Below are positions 1 through 8,700 of a DNA stretch of 12,454 nt, piece by piece (positions within the stretch are counted from its first letter, which is position 1; each line of letters opens with the position of its first letter). Both the position numbers and the translations under genes were made by a program. Source of the DNA: Planctomycetia bacterium (GTDB taxonomy: Bacteria; Planctomycetota; UBA11346); assembly GCA_005801395.1 (NCBI GenBank), contig SYDV01000116.1, forward strand, positions 1 to 12,454, given 5' to 3'. The notes beneath the pieces are model-generated. The model was given only the letters and a program-made list of their open reading frames with translations, did not search any database and was not told the origin of the DNA.

Positions 1-81
1 GCCAGCATCAATTCGATCTAATGCCGTTTTGCGGATATATTCTAATGTTTTGTGATCAATGCTGCGTCCATCATGTTTCAT
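1..81 (-). CDS. IS630-like transposase, N-terminal fragment (runs off left edge)
   Basis: Reading the minus strand from an ATG at 81-79, the frame stays open for 27 codons to the window edge. The peptide begins MKHDGRSIDHKTLEYIRKTA and continues LDRIDAG. From memory of the family, a start of the form MKHDGR-LDHKTLEEIR followed by a basic helix and -AG(E/D)S is characteristic of the N-terminal helix-turn-helix region of IS630-family (Tc1/mariner-like, DDE) transposases. The rest of the HTH and the catalytic domain would lie outside the window. No Shine-Dalgarno sequence is evident upstream. The family call rests on a short stretch, so a related HTH protein is possible. It would mark an insertion element about 200 bp upstream of the moxR operon, reading away from it. 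Confidence 0.6.
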   Translation of the reverse strand, partial: MKHDGRSIDHKTLEYIRKTALDRIDAG

Positions 82-230
82 AATTATTATACGGACGGGA
101 ATCAAATACGTTGTAGACTAAACTACTTACTAGGTAGTAAAACGGGTAATTTATGGACTCTGCCGTGGTCATGGGTGCGAGGGAAACGAGGTCGACCCAA
201 TTTGCGGCGGATGTGTTGGGCCACTAGTTT

Positions 231-264
231 GTGATTCGCACAGTGTTTCACACGACAGAATCAC
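231..264. repeat. Inverted repeat in the moxR leader, possible operator or 5' hairpin
   Basis: GTGATTC at 231-237 is matched exactly by its reverse complement GAATCAC at 258-264, with a 20-nt spacer. The spacer holds a smaller GTG-TTT-CAC hairpin. The right arm ends 24 nt before the GTG start of the MoxR gene, where a repressor site or an mRNA stem could act. No known operator is recognised and a 7-bp pair can arise by chance. The function is inference. Confidence 0.3.
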
Positions 265-288
265 GGCTATGGAATTGGAGTAAAGAAA

Positions 289-1383
289 GTGAAAGGTAGA
301 GCGTCATCACCGTTTGTCCGTTCTTTGGGGGATATCATGTCTATCGCTGCCGCTGCTTCTGCCGCTTCAACTGCTTCAGTAGCTTCGCTTGCTCATCCGG
401 TGGTGAGCGCTGATGTGGATGCTGGGCGACGATTGGTCGCTGCGGTGCGTGCCTCGGTTGGTCGAGCAGTGGTTGGTCAAGATGTGGTGGTGGAGCGCAT
501 GTTGATCGCGCTGTTTACGGGTGGCCATTTGCTGCTGCAGGGAATGCCAGGGTTGGCCAAGACGTTAATGGTAAATAGTTTGGCTAAGGCGGTCGCGCTG
601 CAATTTGCTCGCGTGCAGTTTACGATCGATTTATTACCGGCGGATATTGTTGGTTCGGAAATACTTGACCAGGCCAGTGGCACGTTTCGCGTTCGGCAAG
701 GGCCGGTGTTTACGAATTTATTATTGGCTGACGAAATAAATCGTGCTGCACCCAAAGTGCAGAGCGCGTTGTTGGAAGCGATGCAGGAACGTAAGGTGAC
801 GATTGGCAGTACGTCGTTCAAATTACCGGCACCATTTTTAGTGATCGCCACGCAAAATCCGGTTGAGCACGCGGGAACCTTTGAATTGCCCGAAGCGCAA
901 CTTGATCGATTTATGTTGTGTCATCGTTTGGGTTATCCCACGGCGGAACAGGAAAGTGAAGTGTTGAAGCGGCATTTAGGCTTTGGATTAAGTGATCACG
1001 GCGGCGGTGCGGTGCCAAAAAATGCGTTCGATGTCTTGGAAGGTGGCACGAGTTCGGGAGTCGAAGATTTAAGTGCGGCCATGCGCGCCGTATTGGGCGT
1101 GCATGTCAGTGAGGTGTTCCTGGCGCACACGGTTGAATTAGTGCGACGGACGCGTTCATGCCCTGATTTTGAATTTGGTGCGAGTCCGCGTGCTGGAATT
1201 GCGTTGACGCAAGCCGCGCGGGCACGTGCCTTTATTCACGGTCGTGATCACACGATTCCCGACGATCTTTTTGCTTTGGCTGAAGACGTTATGCTACACC
1301 GTTTGCGCATGACCTATGAAGCCGTGGCTGATGGGCGGCAGGCGGCGCAGATCTTACAACAATTATTGGTGCGAGTGGGCTAA
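289..1383 (+). CDS. MoxR-family AAA+ ATPase
   Basis: Cytosolic AAA+ ATPase of the MoxR family, which works with vWA-domain partners in chaperone-like remodelling or maturation of protein complexes. Counting from the GTG at 289: Walker A GMPGLAKT (85-92), Walker B LLLADEIN (144-151, D148/E149), sensor 1 ATQNP (N190), arginine finger in LDRF (R207) and sensor 2 GASPRAG (R301). All ATPase residues expected of an active enzyme are present. The first ~40 residues are Ala/Ser-rich and poorly conserved. GTG 289 has GGAG 8 nt upstream (277-280). The ATG at 337 with GGGGG at 327-331 is an equally good start and gives 348 aa, closer to the usual family length. It is the first gene of a seven-gene operon, 4 nt before the DUF58 gene, the usual MoxR partner. 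Confidence 0.95.
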   Translation: MKGRASSPFVRSLGDIMSIAAAASAASTASVASLAHPVVSADVDAGRRLVAAVRASVGRAVVGQDVVVERMLIALFTGGHLLLQGMPGLAKTLMVNSLAKAVALQFARVQFTIDLLPADIVGSEILDQASGTFRVRQGPVFTNLLLADEINRAAPKVQSALLEAMQERKVTIGSTSFKLPAPFLVIATQNPVEHAGTFELPEAQLDRFMLCHRLGYPTAEQESEVLKRHLGFGLSDHGGGAVPKNAFDVLEGGTSSGVEDLSAAMRAVLGVHVSEVFLAHTVELVRRTRSCPDFEFGASPRAGIALTQAARARAFIHGRDHTIPDDLFALAEDVMLHRLRMTYEAVADGRQAAQILQQLLVRVG

Positions 1384-1387
1384 TTCG

Positions 1388-2248
1388 GTGAACGGACAGC
1401 CATTAACAGGACGTGAGTTTGAACTCGCGGTGCGGCGACTCGCTGACAGTTTGAGTCCTGGGCAGGATTTGTCCGGATACCTCGGCCAAGGCGTGGATTA
1501 CGCTCAATCTCGTTTATTCGCGGATGGTGATCCGGTTCGTGCCATCGACTGGCGAGTGACCACACGTTCCGGAAAAACCTATGTCAAAGAATACGAGGCG
1601 CTGCAACGCCTGCCGGTGCAGTTGTTAGTCGATACTTCATCATCCATGCGCACCGCTTCGGTGTCGCCGGGTAAATACGAATTAGCAGTGCGACTGGCGG
1701 GTGGTTTGGCCTTGGCGGCTTTGAAAAGAGCAAGTCCGGTTGGTGTGCTGGGCTGCGGTGAAATGCCACTGCGCATGCCGTTATCGAGTTCGCAGGGACA
1801 AGTTTTTGTATGGTTGCATCAACTGCGAAAAAGCGCTGCTGGCCTCGGTACGGAGATCGGTGAACGCACTATGTTGGCACGAAGGGTAACGGAATTACGT
1901 TCGCTGCTGACGTGTCGTTGTTTGGTGTTGGTGATAAGTGACCTGCACGATCCCGAAGCTGTTACCGCGATTAAACGTTTGGCGGTCATGCACGATTGCG
2001 TGGTCATTCAACCACAGGATCCCGCAGAGTTATCCGTTGCCGGTGCTGGTATTATGCGCCTGGTCGAATCTGAAACTGGCGCAGATTTTACCGCGAGTGG
2101 TCGTGGTGGATGGAAAACGGCCGAACCGCCAGGTCGAGCATTGGCGCAAGCTGGCATTGATTATTTATTATTGCCGATTGATCGACCATTTATTCCGGTC
2201 GTGCGGCGATTCCTCTCCGAACGTGATCGACGGAGTCACGCACGATGA
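1388..2248 (+). CDS. DUF58 domain protein (vWA-like MoxR partner)
   Basis: Protein of 286 aa with the DUF58 signature. GDPVRAIDWRVTTRSGKTYV (47-66) is the conserved block of the family, and DTSSSM (82-87) supplies the D-x-S-x-S metal-site motif of a von Willebrand A fold. SDLHD (184-188) fits the second metal-site strand. It has no signal peptide or membrane segment, so it is probably cytosolic and available to bind the MoxR ATPase. DUF58 genes almost always follow moxR. I chose the GTG at 1388, 4 nt after the moxR stop, because conserved sequence starts just after it and a purine-rich GAGTGGG lies 8 nt upstream. An in-frame ATG at 1316 would overlap moxR by 68 nt and add a non-conserved basic peptide. 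The stop overlaps the next start as ATGA. Confidence 0.92.
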   Translation: MNGQPLTGREFELAVRRLADSLSPGQDLSGYLGQGVDYAQSRLFADGDPVRAIDWRVTTRSGKTYVKEYEALQRLPVQLLVDTSSSMRTASVSPGKYELAVRLAGGLALAALKRASPVGVLGCGEMPLRMPLSSSQGQVFVWLHQLRKSAAGLGTEIGERTMLARRVTELRSLLTCRCLVLVISDLHDPEAVTAIKRLAVMHDCVVIQPQDPAELSVAGAGIMRLVESETGADFTASGRGGWKTAEPPGRALAQAGIDYLLLPIDRPFIPVVRRFLSERDRRSHAR

Positions 2249-3030
2249 GACATTCGTTGCTCTTATTTTTATTAAGTACGGCTCTGATGGCAGCTGATCA
2301 AAGTCCCACCGTTGGTCGTGAGGGGGCGATAAGCGTCGTGTTGGCAAATCCTTTGCTGCAGCCAGTGCCAGTCGACACGCGTGCGGAATTAATTCTGCGT
2401 ATTGCGAATCGCGTGCCGGAGGCAACGGGTACGCGCTATGATTTGCGTTGGATTGGCGCGGTTCCTGGGACCTACGATTTATCGCGCTACCTAGTTGACG
2501 CTGATGGCCGTCACCTAAGCGGCGTTGCACCCATTACGGTTACCGTGCAGTCATTGCTGCCGCCGGGATTTCCAGGCGATATTATTACGAATGAATTACC
2601 GGCTGGAACGCGCTTAGGTGGTTATCAATTAATCATGATCGGCATCGGCATCGTGTGGTTAATCATGGTGCCATTTTTGTGGCGGCGTCAGCGTCGTGCA
2701 AAAGTCGTGGTGGTGCCCGTGGTGGCATTGAGTTTGGCGGATCAATTGCGCCATTTAATCGAATGCGCGCAAAGTACCGGGTTGGATGCTGATGCGCAGG
2801 CACGGCTTGAGCGTTTATTGCTCGCGCATTGGCGTGAACGTTTGGGAATACAGCATCTGGATGCACCAGCGGCGATGCGGCAATTACGCCAGCATACTGA
2901 AGCTGGGGCATTACTGCGTCAGCTTGATCGTTGGTTACATGCTCCCCCGGGAAATGGTTCCGTGGATGTTCTGGCGCTATTAGCACCCTATAAAGAAACG
3001 CACACGGCGACTTCGACGGTGCGACCATGA
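2245..3030 (+). CDS. Exported single-TM protein with cytoplasmic tail (DUF4381/BatD-tail-like)
   Basis: Protein of 261 aa that I cannot assign firmly. Residues 1-17 form a signal peptide (hydrophobic LLLFLLSTALMA). Residues ~28-110 are mostly beta-type sequence and would lie outside the cytoplasm. A membrane segment follows at ~127-146 (from GYQLIMIGIGIVWLI), then a basic stop-transfer WRRQRRAK, then a ~110-residue helical cytoplasmic tail. That tail resembles the tails of DUF4381 or BatD-type proteins found in the same position between DUF58 and BatA genes of MoxR operons. Similarity is judged by position, topology and character, not by alignment. The start overlaps the DUF58 stop as ATGA and its own stop overlaps the next ATG the same way, so it should be made in step with its neighbours. 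Confidence 0.75.
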   Translation: MRHSLLLFLLSTALMAADQSPTVGREGAISVVLANPLLQPVPVDTRAELILRIANRVPEATGTRYDLRWIGAVPGTYDLSRYLVDADGRHLSGVAPITVTVQSLLPPGFPGDIITNELPAGTRLGGYQLIMIGIGIVWLIMVPFLWRRQRRAKVVVVPVVALSLADQLRHLIECAQSTGLDADAQARLERLLLAHWRERLGIQHLDAPAAMRQLRQHTEAGALLRQLDRWLHAPPGNGSVDVLALLAPYKETHTATSTVRP

Positions 3031-3956
3031 CGTTCGCCTATCCGACTTTATTGTTGTTATTAGCCGTGCCCTTTGCCGTGGCGGCGTGGGAGATTTTACG
3101 CCGAGGTCGACGCGTGCCGCTGCCGCTCGACTTCAGTGTCGTGCAGCACCGCCGTTGGTTGCATGGTTTAGTCATAGTTACTAATTTACTGCCTTCGTTA
3201 TTGTTGGCGTGTGCTATTGTTTTATTGGCTCGTCCTCAACGTATTGCGGCGCCGCAAGTTGAACGTGTGCAGACCTCAATTGAGTTTTGCCTAGATGTCT
3301 CGGGCAGCATGATGTTTGAATTCGGGACTTCGACTTCCTTTGATTCAGCAATGGCTGCGGTCAGTGATTTTACCAATAAGCGTGTTGGTGATGCTTTTGG
3401 ATTAACGATGTTTGGCGATGAAGCATTACGTTGGGTTCCTGGAACGAAAGATCTGGCGGTTATTCGTCAGTCGATCCCGTGGTTACGTCCAGATCAATTG
3501 CCTGGCCATTTCGGCGGCACGCAAATTGCAAAAGCCTTGCGCACTTGCCTGACTACGATGGATCACATTGGAACTGAAGACCATAATAAAGGCGACCGCA
3601 TGGTGATATTAGTGTCGGATGGCCAAAGTCAGGATCTTACGTCAGAGACGGTTCCTGAACTCAGCCATGCTTTTCGCAGTCGAAAAATTACCTTATTCAT
3701 GATTTATATAGGGTATGGCCAGCCGCAGGATGAGCTCCAGGCGATTTGTACAGCGAGTGGTGGCAGTGCCTTTACGGTGACCGATTCACAGGCGCTGACG
3801 TCGGTGTTTGCTCATATCGATAAAAAGAAACCAGCGACTTTTGCCGCGACGGCAGAAACTCGTGTTGATCATTTACGGCCATTCGCATTGGTTGGACTGG
3901 TGTTGCTGGGGTTGTTTGGTTTGACCGCACTTAAATGGCGATTTACGCCATGGTAA
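3027..3956 (+). CDS. BatA-like membrane-anchored vWA domain protein
   Basis: Protein of 309 aa with the BatA layout. Two N-terminal membrane segments (~4-20 and ~46-68) are followed by a vWA domain (~84-265) and a third membrane segment near the C terminus (~285-302). The MIDAS metal site looks complete: DVSGSM (D90, S92, S94), T165 in GGTQIA, and D198 in LVSDGQ. A Mg2+-loaded vWA domain of this kind binds partner proteins. In Bat operons the partner complex is thought to include the MoxR ATPase. The gene is ATGA-coupled to the preceding one and overlaps the next vWA gene. Bat proteins were first linked to aerotolerance in Bacteroides, but the role varies by organism and is not shown here. 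Confidence 0.92.
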   Translation: MTFAYPTLLLLLAVPFAVAAWEILRRGRRVPLPLDFSVVQHRRWLHGLVIVTNLLPSLLLACAIVLLARPQRIAAPQVERVQTSIEFCLDVSGSMMFEFGTSTSFDSAMAAVSDFTNKRVGDAFGLTMFGDEALRWVPGTKDLAVIRQSIPWLRPDQLPGHFGGTQIAKALRTCLTTMDHIGTEDHNKGDRMVILVSDGQSQDLTSETVPELSHAFRSRKITLFMIYIGYGQPQDELQAICTASGGSAFTVTDSQALTSVFAHIDKKKPATFAATAETRVDHLRPFALVGLVLLGLFGLTALKWRFTPW

Positions 3957-4990
3957 TATCTGCCTTTAGTATTGCGTTGATCACGGCAGCGCTGGTCACA
4001 CTGGGTGAATTATTTCACCATTGGCGTTGCCAACGAATTGCCCTGCTGGCATTTCCAGGGGGTATCCCGCGACCATGGACAGGCATTGCGCCCGTTTTAC
4101 GAATAATAGCGGCATCCTTACTTGGTTGGGGTTTGGGCACGTTGTTGCTAACTAATGCTGGGGAACTCGCGGGAGAAATGCGACAAGCGGCGACGAAACG
4201 GTTGGTGATCGCGCTGGATGTGTCGCCTAGTATGGATTTACGTGATGCTGGACCTGATGGTAATGAAACGCGGGACCATCGCGCGCGTGATGTGCTACGT
4301 TCAGTGATGGCGCGTGCAGATTTGACTGGTGTGCGGATATCTATTGTCGCGCTCTATAATGGCGCACGTCCGGTGGTGGTCGACACGATTGATCCAGAAG
4401 TTGTGCGTAATGTGTTAGATGATTTACCATTAGAACATGCATTTACAGCGGGAAAAACCACGCTGTACGAGGCCATCACTGCGTGTGGTACTTTGGCACA
4501 GGGGGTTGCGGCTAAGCCCGGTGAACGGCCTCAACCCTGGCCGTCGGGTCAGGCGCGGTTAATAGTGGTTAGTGATGGTGATAGCGTCGCGCCAACTGTT
4601 GCGGCACGATTGCCGCCAGCCTTTGCGGGTACGTTGGTTATTGGAATTGGCGACGCAACGCGTGGTAAGAGTATCGCCGGACATCTATCGCGTCAGGAAT
4701 CATCAACGCTGCGTCAACTCGCCGGGCGTTTAGGTGGAAATTATCATGATGCAAATCGTCGTCATGTGCCGACCGACATGTTAGGGGAATTATTTCCGAC
4801 TCGCGGTGAATATAATCGTGCGGGATTAGGTGAATTGGCTTTGGCGGCAATCGCAATTGGCGCCGCTTTACTTGCCTTGTTGCCAATAGCACTTGCGCTT
4901 GCTGGCGCACCGCGTCCTGCTCAACCCTTAAATCCTGCTCACTCACTCAGTACCGTTCATCCACCGAGGAGATCCACGCATGCTGCGTAA
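3950..4990 (+). CDS. BatB-like membrane-anchored vWA domain protein
   Basis: Second vWA membrane protein, 346 aa from the ATG at 3950. It has two N-terminal membrane segments (~2-22 and ~47-69), a vWA domain (~84-280) and a C-terminal membrane segment (~293-319) ahead of a Pro/Ser-rich tail. MIDAS residues are present: DVSPSM (D90, S92, S94), T170/T171 in GKTTLY, and D209 in VVSDGD. The architecture matches the preceding protein residue for residue at the first MIDAS Asp, as expected of the BatA/BatB pair. I prefer ATG 3950 because it overlaps the upstream stop by only 7 nt (ATGGTAA). An in-frame ATG at 3935 adds five residues, and neither has a clear ribosome binding site. Compared with classical BatB, no TPR region is fused at the C terminus; the next gene may supply it. 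Confidence 0.9.
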   Translation: MVISAFSIALITAALVTLGELFHHWRCQRIALLAFPGGIPRPWTGIAPVLRIIAASLLGWGLGTLLLTNAGELAGEMRQAATKRLVIALDVSPSMDLRDAGPDGNETRDHRARDVLRSVMARADLTGVRISIVALYNGARPVVVDTIDPEVVRNVLDDLPLEHAFTAGKTTLYEAITACGTLAQGVAAKPGERPQPWPSGQARLIVVSDGDSVAPTVAARLPPAFAGTLVIGIGDATRGKSIAGHLSRQESSTLRQLAGRLGGNYHDANRRHVPTDMLGELFPTRGEYNRAGLGELALAAIAIGAALLALLPIALALAGAPRPAQPLNPAHSLSTVHPPRRSTHAA

Positions 4991-5726
4991 AATAATTATC
5001 TTGGCATGGTGCGCGATGCCACTTATCGCAATCGCTTGGCATTATGGACCAGGTCAACCGGCATTGGCCCGTGATGTGGCAGCGGCCCATCTGACTTCCG
5101 CACGGGCGGCAGAATTACAGGCCGATTATGTAACCGCAGGACAGGCATTAGTGTCTGCGCTGGCGGCTTTGCCACCAGATGATCCTGAGCGACCACGCAT
5201 CGAATTGGAGCAAGCCGTTGTTAACGCGGCGAGCGGTGATTTGTTGCAAGGCATGGAACAGATGAGTGATTTATTAAAACGACTTTCCGAACGTGGTCAG
5301 GGCGATGGAACCTTAGCGCGCGCGACTCGCAATGAACTCGGTCAGGCTCATTACCACGCGGCGTGGCTGATGCGTTTGGAAGGCGCTGGTACGGAAGAAT
5401 GGACTGAAGAGGTCGATGCAGCGCGCCAACATTTTCGTTTGTTGAGCGAAACCGCCAGCGATCCAAAAGAGGAAAAAATCAGTGCGGAAAACCTGGAATC
5501 AGCGATACGGCTGCAACGCTTAGACTTGACCGAGCTCAAAGGTTTACCGTTACCAAAAAAGTGTTCAGGAAACTGTCAAAATTTGAGTCAGAAAAAACGT
5601 CAGCAACGAGAATCAAAAAGTAGCTGTCCGAATCCAGGGGAAAAGAAACCGCCTCAGGATATTCGGCAAGAAATGAAAAAAGAACGCGATGCCGGTACTG
5701 GTCAACGCGGCGAGGGCGGGTCATGA
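4980..5726 (+). CDS. Small membrane-anchored helical (TPR-like) protein, possible BatC counterpart
   Basis: Protein of 248 aa. Residues 4-20 are a hydrophobic signal or anchor (IIILAWCAMPLIAIAW). Residues ~33-165 are alpha-helical with Ala/Leu spacing suggestive of TPR repeats, for example around 36-65 and 75-102, though no canonical TPR is certain. The last ~60 residues are highly charged, rich in Lys, Gln and Glu, and probably disordered. They contain Cys195, Cys199 (in KKCSGNCQ) and Cys216. The gene has the best ribosome binding site of the operon, GAGGAG at 4966-4971, 8 nt before its ATG, and overlaps the BatB-like gene by 11 nt. BatC proteins are TPR proteins encoded beside BatB, and a charged tail is common in such proteins. 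The equivalence is inference from position and composition. Confidence 0.7.
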   Translation: MLRKIIILAWCAMPLIAIAWHYGPGQPALARDVAAAHLTSARAAELQADYVTAGQALVSALAALPPDDPERPRIELEQAVVNAASGDLLQGMEQMSDLLKRLSERGQGDGTLARATRNELGQAHYHAAWLMRLEGAGTEEWTEEVDAARQHFRLLSETASDPKEEKISAENLESAIRLQRLDLTELKGLPLPKKCSGNCQNLSQKKRQQRESKSSCPNPGEKKPPQDIRQEMKKERDAGTGQRGEGGS

Positions 5727-8700
5727 CACAAGTGATGGGAATAACCATGCGTCAGTTAATTAATTCACGGTCTCTGTTGCGCTATCACCTGATCGTGCCG
5801 TCACTGTTGTTGCTGGCAGCGTTGGTGCAGGCAGAGGAAGCGAAGTCCGTCACAACTAAAGGCGGTGAGCCCGTTGCGGAAGCCGCTGAACCAGAGGAAC
5901 CGCTGGTTAATAAATTGTTGGAACGCGAGTACCAACGCCTGCCGCCATTGGCTTTGCAAGCCATGGCAGACGTATTGGCAGGGACGGTGAAAGATGATGT
6001 GGCGCAACGATTCGCCACGGATTTACAAGCCGGTGCGTGGAAATCGGTGCAGGCTACATTGAAAAAACTCTCGCCCGAAGATGCGGCTAAAGTTTACGAT
6101 CATGTTTTGCGACAATTGGTGGAAAATAATGGTAAGTTATTGCCTGGGGAGGTTATTGAGCTGGCGGAAATTGCGCCTGGGGAACTCAATGACATGCGCC
6201 TGACGCTGTTGGGCACGATTCTTAAAAATAGTATCGATTTGGTCAGCACGACCGGCAGTTTAGTGGCGCGTTTGGAAACCGGCACGGCACAATTTGGTGG
6301 ACGTGACCCAGTGAATCGTGGTCGCGCAGCGGCATTATTGTTAGCGGCAAACCGAGTCATCGATGCTGGCGCATTTCTGCCGCCACTCGATGTGGCAATG
6401 GCAGCGAATGATTATCTCACCCTGGACTTGCATGCCCGTTTTCTTGCGGCCAATGGGCGCGAGCGAAAATTACCAGGCGAAATTAATAAAGCATGGGAAT
6501 TAAGCTTGGCGATTCTGCAAGGTACGGATTCACAACCGGCGCAGGTTCATGCACGCACACGCGCTGCCGCACGTTGTTTATCGTTGCTCAACGACCTCCC
6601 ACCAGCAACGGGAGACGCTTGGTTGCGCGGCATTTTTACCGCCAACCAAGCGATAGGCCAAGCTGTCTTTGCTGCGGTTGCTGATCAGACAGCCAAAAGC
6701 ATGGCGGCACAATCTAAAGACGAGCGGCGTAATGCGTTAAAAGCGCAACATCGAGTGGTGAGCGCGCTATTGGAAATCGACGCCGTGCAAATTAAACGTT
6801 GGCGTACCACGCTGGATTTATTAACGCTGGGATGGCTCAGCGAAGCTTCGTTAGTGTATTTGGATGATAGTGATGACGTTGACTCGGAAAGTGAGATGGA
6901 ACGGTATATTCGAGCACAGATGAAGCCGTATTCATTGCGGCCCAATCAAATGCAAACCTATCGGCAACATTTCCGCCGTCAGTTTCTGGAAAACCGTCGA
7001 AACGGTCGAAATAGCAATAATAGAAACAACAATGGAGATGTTCAGCCATTGCCGATGGCTGATTTGTTAGCCAACGCACCGACACCAGCATGGCTTGCTT
7101 TACTAGATAGCTCGCTGGCTCAACGCTTACGTAGTTTAGAGGGGGAGTTCGTCTGTCGCAGCGATGATCGCGAACGGGCTTTGGCACTTATTAAAGATTT
7201 GGCCACCGATGAACCTCAACGTGCGGCACGTTTAGCGCGCAGTTTGGTGCGCAGCTTTACGCGCTCGTTACAGCCAAAAGAGGACGAAAATGATGAAAAT
7301 GGTAACCGCAATGCTTCGCAAACCGGCACTGGCATCCCGTTAACGCGCGCGCGGCAAACGCGGAATCTGGCACAGTTGGCGACATTATTAGCACGGATCA
7401 AAGAATTGTCGGTGTCACCAGTACCACCAGTTAATGTTATTAATGCTTTTGTCGCCTGTCACAGTCCAGCTGAAGTATTCCGTGCAGAAGACATGACTTC
7501 GGTGTTGGGTGATCCGAAAATATTGCCGAGTGATATGTTGGTTAATTTAGTATCGGCAATGCGTGGTCGATTGGCTGGCGCATGGCGTAAACCCACCGTT
7601 CAACAGCAGGCGAAAACCCAACGCAGTGATGCTGAAATTGTTGCTGAGGTGAAGCGTGGATATGAGGTGGCAAAAACGATTTGCGCGCAAGCAATAGAAA
7701 AAAATCCGAATGCGTGGAAATTAATTCAGATACAAGCCGCGTTAGATTTTGACTATGGTGAGTTTATTTATGGGCAACAGGCACCGTTAGCTGCCTATAC
7801 CGCCTTACGAGATGCTGCTTTTGTTGGTTACGCCAAGGCCGCACGTACGTATGTTTCAGTCTTATCTGGCGAACAGAAGCCGGATGTTACGGTGTATTCC
7901 CAGTGGTTCGCAGCAGCATTAGGCGCGAGTGATTTAGCTTATTTGTCGCGTCAGCAAGAAGCCGACGGTGATCAAGTGGCAGCCGTGCGCGACGCCATCA
8001 CGGGATTGCCAGGTCCGTTGGCGGGAACACACCGTGAATTATTTGCTCGCCAGGTGGTTCAAAGTCTGAGTGATATTAATGCGGAATTGAAACCCCGTTA
8101 CCTGCGCCACGCCTTGCGTATTATTGGCGACAGCCCGCTGGGGGCGGAGGTCAAGAGAATCGTGGGTGACTACGATGATTTGCTTGGTGAAATGCAATTG
8201 GATTTGTCGGTCGACGGAGCAACTGCCGTTGGCCATCAGACGCCATTCGGAGCGAAATTCTCACTGCGCCACACGACCGCGTTGGGCCGTGAAAGCGGTG
8301 GTTTTTCTAAATATTTGCAGAATCAAGTGCCGGGCTCAAACGGCCAGCTGGTTAATTATCGCAACGATGTTGAAAAGCATATGCGCGAGATATTGAGCGA
8401 GCATTTTACCATTGATTCAATTACGTTCCATGCGGCGGATGTGGCGAGTCACGGATATGGTCGAAACGGGTGGCGTGAAATGCCCTTAGCATATTTAGTC
8501 TTGCGCGCCAAAGATCCATCCATCGATCGTCTGCCCAGTCTTCATCTCGATCTCGATTTTATTGACGGCCATGGCGCGGTTATTTTACCCGTTGCGTCGG
8601 GCGTGACGTTGATTGATGCACGCACTACATCATCACCACGCAGCGCCGAAGTCACGGGCGTTGATATGACGCTGGATGACCGTGAATTATCCGCTGGCAC

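Noticed and set aside
86..91. Perfect TATAAT (-10) on the minus strand before the transposase
   Set aside because: It lies only 4 nt from the ATG and has no matching -35 at 16-18 nt, so I do not call a promoter; it is probably part of an A/T-rich stretch.
52..234. 60-codon plus-strand open frame
   Set aside because: It overlaps the minus-strand transposase start, has no ribosome binding site and its composition (many Trp, Asn and Arg) is not protein-like.
477..851. 124-codon antisense open frame inside the MoxR gene
   Set aside because: It is a shadow of the strongly conserved Walker/sensor region on the plus strand; the same holds for the antisense frames within 2168-3028, 4638-4946, 6685-7187 and 8542-8971.
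1316..1387. Longer start for the DUF58 gene
   Set aside because: The added 24 residues are a basic, non-conserved peptide read out of frame over the end of moxR; the GTG at 1388 fits operon spacing and the family's length.
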